This document shows, in pieces, positions 45,656 through 58,445 of a stretch of DNA of 64,000 bases (the first letter of the stretch is position 1; each line of letters begins with the position of its first letter). The position numbers and the translations under genes are program-made. The stretch lies in contig NC_134372.1 of assembly GCF_035582795.1 (NCBI RefSeq), positions 39,656,316 to 39,720,315 of the forward strand. The letters run 5' to 3'. The notes under the pieces were generated by a model. It had not been told where the DNA came from, ran no database searches, and saw only the letters and a list, made by a program, of their open reading frames with translations. The stretch comes from Mycteria americana (taxonomy: Eukaryota; Chordata; Aves; Ciconiiformes; Ciconiidae).

Positions 45656-46057
45656 CCACTCCGCCTGCGCGCCGGGCGGTCAGTGGTGTCTCGCCGTGTC
45701 AGTCAGGGCGGGGGGCGGGCGCCCCGGCGAACTGAAAGCGAAAGGCAGGAGGGTGGGGGGGCGGGGTGCGGTGCTGTGCTGCGCGCGGGCGTCGTCGCCT
45801 CAATACGGGCGCGTGGCGGCGTCGCGCGAGGGTGGTCCTGTCACCGCCCCTGCCCCCGCGCTGAGGTGGGATCTGTCGTTTCCCGCTCCGCGGCTCCGGC
45901 AGCGCCGTGTTACCGACCTCCTCGAGCCCTCTCCTGCCTCTTTCCTCTGCCGTGGCCCCGGCTGCTCTCCCGGCCGGCCACGAGCCCCCCGGAGGGAGGT
46001 GTCCACTGTGGGCATGAGCCTGGGCAGGTGAGGCCCTGTGCTCAAGGGCTGGCGTGA

Positions 46058-49000
46058 GGGTGGAAGCTACCCAAATGGTAATCGTGCTGTGGGGTGAAGT
46101 GAGATCACCTGGAACATAGCGTGTTCCTTGTGCCTGTTTTGTTACTCTTTTTGTTGTATGTTGCCTCTGAATTCCTGGACTAGGTTTGGGTAACGATCAG
46201 CTGAAAGAGACTTGTGTCTTCTGGTATGGTGGCTGAAAAGTTTTCTGGGATGGGTTTGAAATGGAGGTCAGGTCCAGCAGCTGGAAAACAAACCTGACTT
46301 TGATCCAGATGATTTTGTTAATCTTGATTTTTGGAATCTGAAATTCAGAGTCACTTCCTATGGCTGCTACAATGCTGTGCACCTGTGTGATTTCACAAAT
46401 TAGTGTTGGCATCGGCCTCCCATGACCTTATTTTTTGTTGTAGACCTGCAGGGCTGGCATCTTCAGCGGTATCTCCACTGACTTGACTTGCTGCAAGTGT
46501 GAATTCGACTTGATGTTTTTTTAATGGCTCATCTTATTATAGATTGTCTTCATTACATGATAGATTTTAAAATGAGTATTTGTCTCACTGTTAACTGCTG
46601 GGAATGTATGGCTTCTCCTGATTAAGGCAAATCTCAGGCTTGCTTGACCACAGGCCTGTTTCTTTCTTGTGGAAAGTGGCTGTGTGGTGTTGCAAGTGGT
46701 TTTGTCTCTGACTTTCCAGGTAAGAGGGCTTTCCAAAAACATATGCTTTTGATCGTCATTCTAAGTGAAATGTCATTAGGAAATAGTTTTGTAGAATTTG
46801 TGTATGGATAATTGCTGTATAAAAATTGCTGATCTAGCCAAGAGGGAAGGGGGGACAAATCCCCATACTACCACCACATGTTAAAATGAGGCCATCTGGC
46901 CATCTGCTGCAATGTCTGAGTTTCCTCCCCTGCCATATGTGCATGCATACACAGACAAGCTTGGCCGTGCTCTTAGTAGGGTGCCTGCAGGCGGCTCAGC
47001 TCGCTTCTCGCCATATGCAAAACTTTATTGACCCAAATGAGAGGGTTGGATTTCATGTTCTGCACACCCACTCCCACGGGGTGGGGGATTGGATTCTTTA
47101 ACCTTTGCAGTTCTCATTAACATATAGAACAGCTGCATTTATTTAAAGCCTGGTGTGTTTTAGTAGAATGATACAGGGAATCTTGCTTTGTTGCTGGTTC
47201 TTTTGAATGTTTCACTTTTCAGTAAACCTTATTTGCATAATATACTAAATACTGAGTTGTCTCATCTATCACTGCGTTCTTATTCTCTGAATTAGTTTCC
47301 TAGTACGGCCTCTAAGGATGGGATTTGTGTTTTGTGTTTTGAAGGTCTTAATACTTTAAAAGCTTGTTCTCTAAATGGGAAGCTTAATCACTTCCCTGGT
47401 GTGTGTGTGGTACCAATCCCATCACTGCCAACAGGGCAGAGTACTCGCCCGTGACCCAGGTGCCCAAAAGTCCAGTTGCAGGTCCCTGAGCTATGAGGTC
47501 TCCCATCTTGCTCCTCCTTCTTCAATGAGATTTTGAAATGTTTTGCAAAAAAGTTTTGCTCTTTTCTGGGTGTATTAATTTTGTTTATTACTGATTTCAG
47601 TCTCTTGCAGAAATATAAAATCCTGCTACGAGCAAAGCTGTGACAAAATAATCTTAATTTTTACAGGGTTCTTTCACTGTTTCATTGTCATTTGAATTTA
47701 AATTAAAAAAAAGTCTCTCCATTGTGAATGTATTAGGTTCATTTGGAGTGTAACAGAAGACAGAATCTATCAAAAAGATTTTTTTTTTTTTTTAAAGACT
47801 ACAGCAAGGCAAAAGCCTGGTCATTAGTCCTAGGAGAGAAGAGGAATTCAGTAGAAAGGAATGGCCACTTCCAGCTGTGCATGCAAACTGTTGCTATTTC
47901 CCTGGAGTTCAAAAGACACAACGTCAATACCTGGTGAATTGCATCAGACTATATACCTGACTCTTTTTTTCCATTGCAGTTGGGTTGATTTAGGCAGAGG
48001 AGCGTTATTGAAACAGTATTGATAGGAAATGCAGGAGAACAAAGAAGAGAATCAAGGCATTGGACCCAAAACATGAATGGACCACCATGGATACTTCTAG
48101 GTTCCTTAAAGCTTTAACTTTGTTTCCTGGACATGGAACTGTAACTTAGTCTGCTGGACATGGAAGCTATTTTGCTTGTTACTTTTTCTTGCCTTAATGG
48201 AAGTGAGAGTATATACGCATATGGACCCGTCTGAAATCCAAGCTGTGAATTTATCGTATGCTTATGAGTTCAGTAGCCAGTGTGCAAGCATACATTACTG
48301 TGAGCTGAGGAAAAGGGAAATGAATATGAACTTTGCTAGCTGAGAAGAAGTTTTAGTGCCTGAGATGCTGTTGGGGATTCAGAAAACATGGATTTAGTTT
48401 CTGATCTATCTAGAATTCCCACTTAACATGTAGCACATCAATTCAATGGAGTTAGAGCTGGCGGTGCTTGGATATAATTGTGGTGATGTGTATTTTCACT
48501 GAAAGCTTTTTGCTGTGACAACAGTATGGTGTTGGAAATCATGTAGTTCTCAGTGTCACTAATGTGGTCTGGGCTAAGAGAATCCTCTTTTCCCAGAGGG
48601 TATTGGCAGAACATCTAGGGTTTGGAAAGCTGCTATTATTAAGTGACAAAAATGCAACTGCCAGTTCCCAGGCCGTGAAGCAGCATCAGACACTGTCAGA
48701 CAATGATAAAGAGAGGACATGGAAAGCTCTACTAGAAGGAGAGGACTGAAACTTGGCCTTTCCATTCCTGGTAACATGTGGAATCTTTCTTTCTCTACAA
48801 TTTATAAAATGCTAATTCTCCATTTCCCCTCAATTCTAATATCTCATTTCTACATAGCAATGGAGAACAGCTTCTATTCTCTGTCATGCAAAACCAAGAA
48901 AAATAATAACCAGACCTCTTAACTTTCTTGTTCCTTTTCTCTAGGCAGTCAGGTTTGTCAGCCTCCTTGACTTGTAGAGCCTCAGCCTGGACTCAGTTTC

Positions 49001-52000
49001 CTAACACAGCAGTAGTGAGTTGAGAGCTATTTTGAATGTTTTTAGAATAATAGCACTGTTTATATTCCCAGGGTGTTGTTGTTGGTTTTTCTTCTTTTTT
49101 CCTAGTAGTATGACATTACTGGCTCATAGTTAGCCCATATTTGTCTCAGTCCAATTCTCAGACATTCTCCTACAATCTAACAGGCCACTCTTGTGTTGTG
49201 CGTTTGTGAATTTGAGTCTACATTTCTCAAGTGCAGGAATTGTATTTGTGTTCACTGAATTGCATCTTGTTCTTTCCAGGCTGTTTCTCTGTCTCTTCAA
49301 ATTCCAGTCCTGCTCTCCTACATACTCCTGCCTCTCCTAGTTTAATGTAACTTGCTGATTTTAATAGGTCCATTCTCTCTCTCAAAGCTCTGAAATCCAG
49401 CAACACTCAGTATTTTCATTAGGACATAGGTGATCCCACCTGACACATCCTTTCAAACTAACACAGAGCAATTGATAAATACTCTCTTGCATGATGATTA
49501 TTATTTTAATTTACAGAAGTCTGTGGTTATAATTTTACGTGGAGTGTATTTCTCTAGTTGAAGGAGGGGAATGATTTGTCAGACTGTACCATGACCAGGT
49601 AGATCAGTTTGATGTGGTTTCCATTCAGGAAATACGCTGTTACTCATCTTGCTGTGCTAAGAAATTATCTGTTTTAATGTTTCTGGGAAGATTGGCCTGT
49701 TATTTCCTGGCTTTCCCTCTTTTGCCTTGGCGGTATGTTGCCATTTTCCAGTCTCCTGACCTTAGTAATTTTCAGAGGTACTGATGAATGTGTTGTGAGG
49801 GTTTCTGATGCTTCTTGAAATGCCTGAGAGTATTTCAAGGGTAACAATTTTCACTACAGCAGTATTGCAGACTCTCCCCTTCCTGCTCTTGCTGAGCTGC
49901 ACTGATCCTGGCTGTGGGCACACACTGACTCGTCCCCCTGTGCAGGAGAGACCTGACTGCTCTGATGGCTGCTTATTCCTGTGATCTCTGACAAATGTAA
50001 AATCCAAATGTAAGTGGCTGAAGCATGATGTTGCTTAGTCAATAGTTGCTTAGTTGCCTGATTAACAGGAGGCTAAAGGCTGTGGGTAGTACCAAAGTGA
50101 TACCGACGCAATAAAAAGCACAGAAACTATATCGAATACATGTATGTTCTTTACTAAAAGATTTGTGTAAAGATCAGTGTACTAAAAATTGAAGCAAAAG
50201 AGATGACTACAGAAATACAGTATTGTTATCACATAGCAAGAAACAGCATGTCCAAACAGTTTCTTTCTGATATTAATCATGTAATAAATGAAAGGCCTGT
50301 GTTAAGCCTGTTTTGGGACTGGCATTAAAATTATGCGAGAGTTTAGGATAAAATCTGATAGGAGGATATGAATTTCTTAAGAGGAGCATCAGGAGACACT
50401 CTGTCAACTTTGCTGAGATTTATCTGGGATCTTAAATATTCTCCAAGAAATGAAAACACGTTCTTATTGCATCATTACAAGAAATCTCAAAACTGTTCCA
50501 GTAGTAGCAGTGGAAGCTGTTAGAGCAGCTTTAGAGTTATAAACTTCTCTTTCTAGTATTGTCTGTTTGCAGAGGTATATGGGTTGGATTTATAAGCTTT
50601 TTCCCCGCAACTTTGTTGGATATCACCTAGTTAAAAAGATTAACAAGAGCAGAAAATTCTAAGCCACTCTTGCAAGTGATTGTGGTATGGTATTGCTGAA
50701 GGTAGCATACTCTACTTTTAATTCACTGTTTGTTTTTTAAAGATATTTGTTTATAATGAATGACATAACCTATTTAGTGGTAGCTTAGAAAAATGCTACA
50801 GTATGGAAGTGTATGTTTTGGTTGGCTTCCATATCCATGTGACAAAGAAGCTGGGATTATTTTGATGGACGAGTCCCTCATTGTGAACTCTGTGTAGCGT
50901 GATAACTAGATGACTTGACTTTATAAAGCGGTATACCACAAGAGGGAGTAGACAGCTATTTGTAAGTAATGCTGCTACATACAATCCAGATAGCAATGCT
51001 AAGGATGCATAACTTATCAAATGAAGAAAGACTTTGATTAGTTTTCTATAATCTTAGTAATGCATTTCTATCATGAGGTAAAATACAAATCTCCCATTGT
51101 CATCAGAGGCCTACTTAAAATTAGTTTATTTTGTAAACCACAGATAAAAAGTTAGTGGAAAGTAATGAAATCCCTGTCAGGTTAAAAGCCAAGCAGGTTG
51201 AAAGGATTTCCCAAAATGCACAGAAACTGTAAGCATCTGTAACAGACTAGAGGCTTGCCTGCCAGATGTGAAAAGCCCTCTGTGCTTGTCTTCAGAAGAA
51301 CCTTCAGGTTTGCCATGTGACAGGTAAAAGAGAGACTCATTTTCAGAAAACAAACAAACAAAAAATCACATTTGCCTTCTTACATTTGTTTATCAGATTT
51401 CCCCCTCCACCTCCACAATAGCAGCCTGAAGTAAGCAGGTCCAGTCCCAGTGCCTTACCCTGTTCTAGGAAGGTCTCCAAGAGCTGCAGGAGGACACAGC
51501 TATGAAAGCATGTCCTATCCTGCACAAATAAACCTCTATGCTTTCCTTCATTTTTCATTTTCTTGCCAGTAAAACTGACTGGTACATTTCTATGTTGGTT
51601 TTCATTTCTGGCTCCTAATAGATGGTGTAGAGTTTTGCTTCTCTTATTGCAGGATACTTTGCATACCACAAAACTGTTTACACTAGTACTTTATACAGAG
51701 GAATAGTTCTGTCTGTTAAAAATACAAATGTGAAATATAGCCTATGTTCTGGCAATGCCTGCCAGCAATTTTGCAATGCAAAATTGTGAATTTTTGTTGT
51801 TTTGGGTATAGTATACTAAGAATACAGAAAATCTTGTTGAACTGCAAAAGAATTCTGTTATTTTACCAAAATACATGCTTACTCTCATCTACTTAGCAAA
51901 AAAATGCATACTTACCTTATCTCATCATGTGCACATGACTCAGTAATGGTATAATTTATACAGCAGTAAGAACCATATAATTACTTCCCATCTAAGTATT

Positions 52001-53390
52001 AATTATAATTGTGTCAATCTTTGGAGTGTTGAATGATGATTACAGTTGAAAATTATTTAGTATTTACAGAAAATCTAAGTGCAATTTTAATAATTTGGAT
52101 GATGCTTCCTTCTAAACACAATTATATATTTACTATACTCATTTTTACATATCCTTCAGTGGGGGTAGTAAACTGAAGTCCATTTTATCAGTGTAAAAAA
52201 TTTTTTTTTTTCAGTGAAAATACCTCTAAGAGATTTAGTGGAGATGAGCCTCTGATAACTCTGCTAACTAGTACTGGCTGAAGATGTAGTTTAGTCCTTA
52301 CGTGGAGAAAGGGTGCTTGTGTACCATGTAAGATTAAACTCTCACATCTGCAGTTTACCTCTGCTGTTCCTGCTAGTGTGCACCTCCAACTTGTATGCAT
52401 TTACCATATGAATGTGCGAGAAGTCCACGCCTACAAAAAAGGCTAGATTTGTGGGTAGCAAAATTTCAGTGAAAAGGATCATGCCTAATAAAAGATGTTT
52501 CTGCACAAAGTGAGGTTCTCTGTTACTGTGCATGCCAAGTCCAGCATCTATTATTTACATCACACTAATGCAATTACTAGAGGTCAAGGTCCTTTGTAAC
52601 ACTACAGGTTCCTTACTGAAGAGAGACCAGTTAGTGCCGGAAAATGCAGTCATGCATGGGAATCGGCATGAAGCATCTTCTGGGATTCCACACACTGCCC
52701 TTCCCCTGGCTGTATCAAGTCCCCGTGAAGGGCATGCAGCTTCCAGGCCTGCACACAGCTGTAGTACAGCTTCCATAGGTAAAGCCAATTGGTGTTTGGG
52801 GATCCATTGCGACCTCTCTGTCACTTGCCACTGGTTGCCTTTGAGGAAGACTTACAGCAGACTTTGCAATGGTCTGGAAAGCCTGGTACTGGCCAGGCTT
52901 TCCAAAGGAAAAATATGACTATCAAAATATTATTCTCCTTTTTCTTTTGCTCCTATATGGTACCGATAGTCCTGTTTTCCAGGCAGTGTTCTGTCTCTGT
53001 CTACTGAAATACATATTTAGACAAAGAATTATTTAAAAATGCTTTGTTGCCAAGACTGAATGAAATGTACTAGTGACACCTACAAAAACAACAAAATGCT
53101 CTTCTTTTTCCTTCTGCTCTAAAACATGCGAAGTATCATAAAATCAACAAGTAGGCTTCACTGGATAACATGTATCTACATTAAGAGTGGCTGATTTCAA
53201 TGTGTTTTGAAATGCTTCAAAAAGGTCAGATGCACTGCTTGTCGCTGCTGCTCTTTTATGCTGTGTGATGTCATGGAACACTTTGAAGCACAAAGAGGGA
53301 AGTTTAGGTAAACTTTCAAAATTTACTGTAAAAAATAAAATCCCATTGCATCCCTGTTTAAAGATATAAAATAGGTAAAACTTTCAGAGG
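46058..53390. other. intergenic interval between the SPATA2-like gene and BEAN1
   Basis: About 7.3 kb of AT-rich sequence without a supportable coding exon, RNA gene or clear mobile element. Short ORFs are below chance-significant size and lack codon or family signals. Confidence 0.5.
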
Positions 53391-53391
53391 T

Positions 53392-53397
53392 TTTATT
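53392..53397 (-). terminator. BEAN1: candidate BEAN1 poly(A) signal
   Basis: AATAAA on the minus strand about 67 nt after the stop. Longer 3' UTR forms cannot be excluded. Confidence 0.4.
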
Positions 53398-53458
53398 CTT
53401 CCATTTAGATGTTTTTGTCGGTCTGAGTTCTTCAGAAGAACTGAAGGAAAGAGCCACT

Positions 53459-53464
53459 TTTATT
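53459..53464 (-). terminator. BEAN1: AATAAA overlapping the BEAN1 stop codon
   Basis: The minus-strand sequence reads ATG TGA ATAAAAG, so the A of TGA is the first base of AATAAA. Use as a poly(A) signal is unproven. Confidence 0.4.
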
Positions 53465-53812
53465 CACATGATTTGGTTCAGAAGGGTCTGATAGTCAGTG
53501 GAAGAATTTTTCAGTACTTCCATTGGAACAAGGGGGATGGGGATATTCTGTTCACACACCACCGTCTCGTACAGGGGAGCAGCCTCCAGAGTAAGAGACG
53601 ACAAAGAGATGGATGAAATGGGCTGCTGCAAGTCCTGCAGCCTGACTGCATAATTTGCAGCCTGTCCAGTAGTCCCAGATGCTGCTTCCTCTTCCAGGCT
53701 AATGTTTATAGATATTTCATTTCTTTGACAAGGGTCCGTAAGAGAATATGGGGGGGGATCATCTGTGGGAATATATATTTGAGTTGCTCCTGGCCCCACG
53801 CATTCATCGTAG
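53464..53812 (-). CDS. BEAN1: BEAN1 terminal coding exon (partial gene)
   Basis: The exon begins after TTTCTTTCAG (acceptor 53814-53813) in phase 2 and encodes about 115 residues from YDECVGPGATQIYIPTDDPP to DYQTLLNQIM-stop. The YxECVGPGATQ and DDPPPYSLTD strings match BEAN1, a brain-expressed single-pass membrane protein whose PY motif binds WW domains of the ubiquitin ligase NEDD4. The PPPY is intact; the place of the second mammalian PY site reads APLYE and is degenerate. Position next to TK2, on the opposite strand, agrees with amniote synteny. The upstream exons with the transmembrane segment and His/Arg-rich region are not in the window and should lie to the right. Confidence 0.9.
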
Positions 53813-56800
53813 CTGAAAGAAAAAAAGTATTTTTCATTAGATTCCTGTGAAAAATGCCACAGTACATTATTTTCAGCATAACAGGGGCAGGTAAAGTGAG
53901 GAGAAAAGGATAGTCTGGTGGTTTGTTCCTCAGCCCACATTCTTGCTTACCCTGCCGTGGTATAGCATAACACTCGAGAGCATAATACTTAAGAGCACAT
54001 CTCCAAATACCTAAAGATAATCCTAGAGGTCTTGGTGAAAGTTCAGACCCCATCCTCCTGCATGAAAGGAACATCTGTGGCAGCACCGTGCAGCTGAGGT
54101 GCCTGGGGATAAGCCCAGCTCCTTACAGCTGGTTACGCAGGAGCAGGAGGAATAGCATTGCTGGCTCTCACAAAGCTGTGCACGCTGCACCAGTTGCTCT
54201 AAGTGCAACACAGCAGGGGTTCGTTCCAGCTCTCAACTGCTTGTAAGTAGCTAAGTTAGAAAATGGCTGGGGAAAAAGGAAGTGGTGTTGCCATTTTAGT
54301 TATGAAATAAGGTATAGAGAGCTTTAGATGGAGTCTAAAGTAGAGTATCACATCAAATGCTGTCCTCCTGGCACACAGGTCTCTGGTGCTCAGCCAGCAG
54401 TTACATGTGGTGGGTTGTCTGGTTTGCAGATCTGTGCTGGCAGGGGCAGCAGGATTTCTTGCTGAGGTACAGAGCTGTGATGAATAATCTTGACAGACTC
54501 ATGCTGGTCATTCTGAGACTCGGCAGACTAGCCGTCACGTTCCTCCCGAAAAGGAGGAATGCAAGACAGACCGATTTGTGGGGTTTCCGTGAGAAGCCAG
54601 CTCAGGTCTGTCCAGGCTTTGTTCCATCTGTGCCACCAAGCTAGAGCCAGGGGAAACTTACCTCCTCACTCCACTACCATGCTCAGTGCTTGCTGTCCCC
54701 ACGTGAATGCAGACAGGCACCTTAGATTGGAGCTTGGACTGTACAGCCTAGGGAGGCCCATGAGGGGTGTATAATGAGCCTGGATAGACCAGTGTGTCTT
54801 TGTGCTTGTGTTTTCCCATGTTCTGTGTTGCAGGAAGGGGATGGGAACGGATAGAGTGGACATAAGCAGGCTCCATGCATTTGTACTGTGCTGCGCTGGC
54901 ACTGCCCAGCCCTCTTGAGTCCAAGGGCTCTGCAGAGATTGCACCAAGGAGGGCTGAACCAGAACTGGTGAATCTGGTCTGTTATCTGGGTGGTGCACTG
55001 TCTGGCTATCCTAGTGTCACCTCTTTGTCCACAAACTAAAGCTCACTCCGCTTCTGCTATCAAACCAGCCCAGGTCTAGTGGTCTGAAGGAAGATCCTGT
55101 TTTCCTGGCTCACTGGCTACAGGAAAAAGTAAGGGTGAGTCATAACATTGTGATCTTAAATGTTGGACCTGCTTTGTTTCTGGCTGCCTTGTTTAACTGT
55201 TTCAGGATCATTTTAAATCTAATTCTGAAGGAGGGAATGTTTCCTGTAAAAAAACCATCGCCTACTCAGTTAACCTGAAAAACAATTTGGCTGGAGCCAG
55301 ACAAATTAAGAACCCATTTCCTCAACCACACTAACTGCAGAGCTATTAAGATCTAGGATATTTCCTGAAACTTCGGATATTTAGCATATGTCTTCCCAGT
55401 AGACTGCAGGCAGTCATTCTGCCCCCTGTAATTGCATTACTGCCAGGCTAAACCCAAGCTAATAAACCCTACTTGTAGATTATAAGTGGCTTGCAGCAGG
55501 GCAGCTTGCATTGGTTAGAGTAAGCTCAAATCTACTGCAATCAACCATGGAGGCCCTGCCTTAGAAAAATACTTGGTTCTGCTGCACTAATTCATACCTT
55601 TCCCTCAGAGCGCTCCTGATAATTTTGATGGTATTGTTCCTAGTCTGGGTGGTGGAAATGGTTTTTGGGGAAGGGAAAGGTAAGAAAGTGAAATCTTAGT
55701 ACTAGGTTACTAAATAACTCGAATATCCACAGGTGTTTTTATTTTTATCTCCCTTTTATCTTATTTTTATATTCATGAGGACAATGGTTCTAAATTCAGG
55801 CTAGAAAATTTCTATTTCCCCATCAGAAAGAATGGTATTTAAAAACATAACTCTGTTCTGAAGGTCCTGAATAGGGCTGCTAGATACTTCAGAAACAAGT
55901 CCCAGCATGTAGGAAGTTGAATTGTTTTTGTATAGTGTGTGGAAAAGATTTCAGTCCAGCCTCTACTAAGCCCACTGAAGCTTTCAAGCATACCTGATAC
56001 TCTTCTTTTAAAAGATCTTAGGCCTTAGTCAGAGATCAAGGACCTGATGTTGTCAACTCTTCATGAACTCAGAGGGAGAAAAGGAAGAGCCACTCTTTGC
56101 AGGATTACTTACTATAAGCTGCATCTTTACTTAATTTACATTTTGCTGACCCAAAGCCCAGTGAATTTATTTAAAATCTTTCCACAGATTTTGACTGACT
56201 TAATCAGGCTAATGAAGAGCACCTCCTGGGTCCTGTTACCATAGTAAAAGAGTTTTGGTTTTGAAAAGCCCACAGTGATGTGAGTGTCAAGGTGGAAAAT
56301 TTTGAATCCTTTTGCTGAGACACAAAAGGGAAGCTTCTTCTCTGTCTCCTGATTCTGGGCCCAAGCCCAGCACAAGGGAAATCTGCCACAGACCTAAAGG
56401 AGAAATGGGCACAGTATGAACCTTCTACTTACTGTTGTTATCCAATCGCCTGCATTTCTTTCCCTTGGATTTAATTTAATATCTTTCATGGACTGTACCT
56501 CAGCTCTGTAGAACTAAAATGCTTGGTGGGATAAATAGCAAAATGATCTTTTGTGATGTAGACTTTAAGCATCATGACAAATGGGTAGCAAATGATGGTA
56601 TTCAAGACCTGGCATTTTAGTGTTTAGTTCCAAATATCAATATTTAGTGTTAGGGCACTTTTTTTCATATATATGATGGATAAAAAAAATAATTCTCTCT
56701 TTTTCTCCAAACTCCAATGCAAGTAATGTTCTCCCTCTCATTTTTGGCAATTAAGTTCACATTTTAAAAATCAAATAGGGCAGTAAGGAACACATGCCAG

Positions 56801-57144
56801 ATTTTCAATTAAGTAACTTTTTGGCACCTTCACAACTGTACCTACAGATCGTTATGGCCAAGGAGGCAACTACAAACCATTCAAGTAGCTTTTTTTTTTT
56901 TTTTAAAAATAACTGCTTGTATTTCATTAGCAATTTATGATCTTGGTACTCAGTTTCCCATATTCTCTTCTAAGCATGGTATCTTTGCTTGTAATGCTGA
57001 CCTTGTAAACAGCTATTGCTATGATAGTGGAGGCTACAGATAAGGTTCCTAGCATTTTCTGTTGAGAATAGAAAAGAGATGAATTAAGGTCATACAAGCT
57101 ACTTTAACTTTGTATTGTATTCTTTTTCCTAGCTTCTGAGTGTT

Positions 57145-57215
57145 TTCTGGTTGTTTTTTTGTTTTGGTTTGGTTTTTTGTTTGTTTATTTGGTTTGGATT
57201 TTTTTCCCCTCTGTT
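57145..57215 (+). repeat. G/T-rich low-complexity tract
   Basis: GGTTTTTTGTTTTGG-type sequence on the plus strand, similar to the tracts near 0.9, 41.4 and 58.15 kb. Confidence 0.55.
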
Positions 57216-58129
57216 TAATTTGGTTGTGCTTTCAGAGTGCTGTTATAGAGGTATTCTGGTAGTATAACTAATGAATTATCAACACTACAAGCATTAATTT
57301 TATTTTGCAGACAGGAAAGCACAGTCTCTCCTTCAAAGAGCCCACAATATGTAAACTTATACATCTAGTATTTACCAGATCTTTTTTTATTAGAGGATTC
57401 TAAGCAAGTATTATAAGAAGTAATACACAGTTTGACAGGCACCCACTGTCCATGTATGTTGGTTGTTGGAAAACCATTCCTCAAAAGGTTTAAAGGATTA
57501 CTTATAAAAAATTGTAATGGCAATCATTTCTTGCAGTTGATTACCATGTATTGATGTGAGTGATACTGGACTAAATACCTACTGTTGTCTTAAAGTAAAG
57601 CTTCATGTTTGAGGAGAAGAGGCGAAAGGACTCTTGCATTTTACTGCAGTGAAGTGTGTATCATGAACTAAGTGGTACTGCTAAGTTGTCCTGCAGTGTG
57701 AGGTCTGCACCTTTGACACAGCTTTTAGGTTTCTTTCTTTTTACTTGCAAACAGCGCAAACTAGAATAGAATGAAGGAGCTGCTTTCTCATCAGCTAGTA
57801 TGGAGACCTCGATACCAGAGGGGCCAAGAGGTACTATGTGATGATGGCTACCACTAGAAAGAACCAGTGCATCCATAACAATCAGTAATGATGATTCCTG
57901 ATACTAAACTTATACTGTTACATGCAAGTCACTTAAGTATGGTAACCAATGCTGTTGATTTCATCTGAGAAGGCTGCAGCTGTAAAGCTCAGTGATGTGT
58001 AAAGCTGTGGTTTCAACATGAGCCAATGTCCATGTCATTGAAAGGAAGTGTCCCCTGCCCTGCTGCATACTGTGTTCCTTGCACTACTTCCTCCAAATTA
58101 TGATCCCCAATCTGGACCTAAATAGGCAA

Positions 58130-58210
58130 AAAGGGTGTGTGTGTGGGGGGGGGGGGTTTGAGGTTTTTGTTCGTTTGTTTTGGTTGGGGTTTTTTGCTGT
58201 GTGTGTGTTT
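58130..58210 (+). repeat. GT and G-run low-complexity tract
   Basis: A short (GT)n followed by a G run and T/G-rich sequence. Confidence 0.6.
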
Positions 58211-58410
58211 TCTGGGCTGGATTTCTACTGATTTAGCTACCTAAGTTGGAAGCTCACAGTGTAGTCAGATGGGTATCAACGCAACACAAGGGAAGTAGAA
58301 GTATAAGAGATGGAGGAAGTGGGGTAGGTCTTAGACCACAGCTCACAGGCAAAACTTCTTAGCTGTATCATAAAAGTGCAACCTCAGTAACTGCTAAGGG
58401 AGTGACACCT

Positions 58411-58445
58411 ACATATATATGTGCATATGTGTGTATATATATATG
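58411..58445. repeat. (AT)n/(GT)n microsatellite
   Basis: Interrupted dinucleotide array of alternating AT and GT units, about 35 bp. Confidence 0.75.

Larger units (their letters stand above)
45090..46040. promoter_or_regulatory. CpG island at the SPATA2-like gene start
   Basis: About 950 bp of CpG-dense sequence spans exon 1 and its upstream region, flanked by AT-rich DNA. It supports active transcription of the gene in the germ line or early embryo. Confidence 0.8.

Noticed and set aside
45139-46057. Plus-strand ORFs of 198 and 160 codons over the SPATA2-like promoter
   Set aside because: Shadow frames in CpG-rich DNA antisense to a well-supported exon; no recognisable domain.
50796-51020. 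74-codon minus-strand ORF with a hydrophobic start
   Set aside because: Looks like a signal-anchor by chance; no conserved motif, neighbours or splice sites to support a gene.
52342-52533. 63-codon minus-strand ORF, considered as a mitochondrial insertion (NUMT)
   Set aside because: The hydrophobic stretch does not match any mitochondrial protein I can recall.
53813-53940. Upstream extension of the BEAN1 reading frame
   Set aside because: The frame crosses a polypyrimidine tract and AG acceptor exactly where BEAN1 homology begins, so it is intron.
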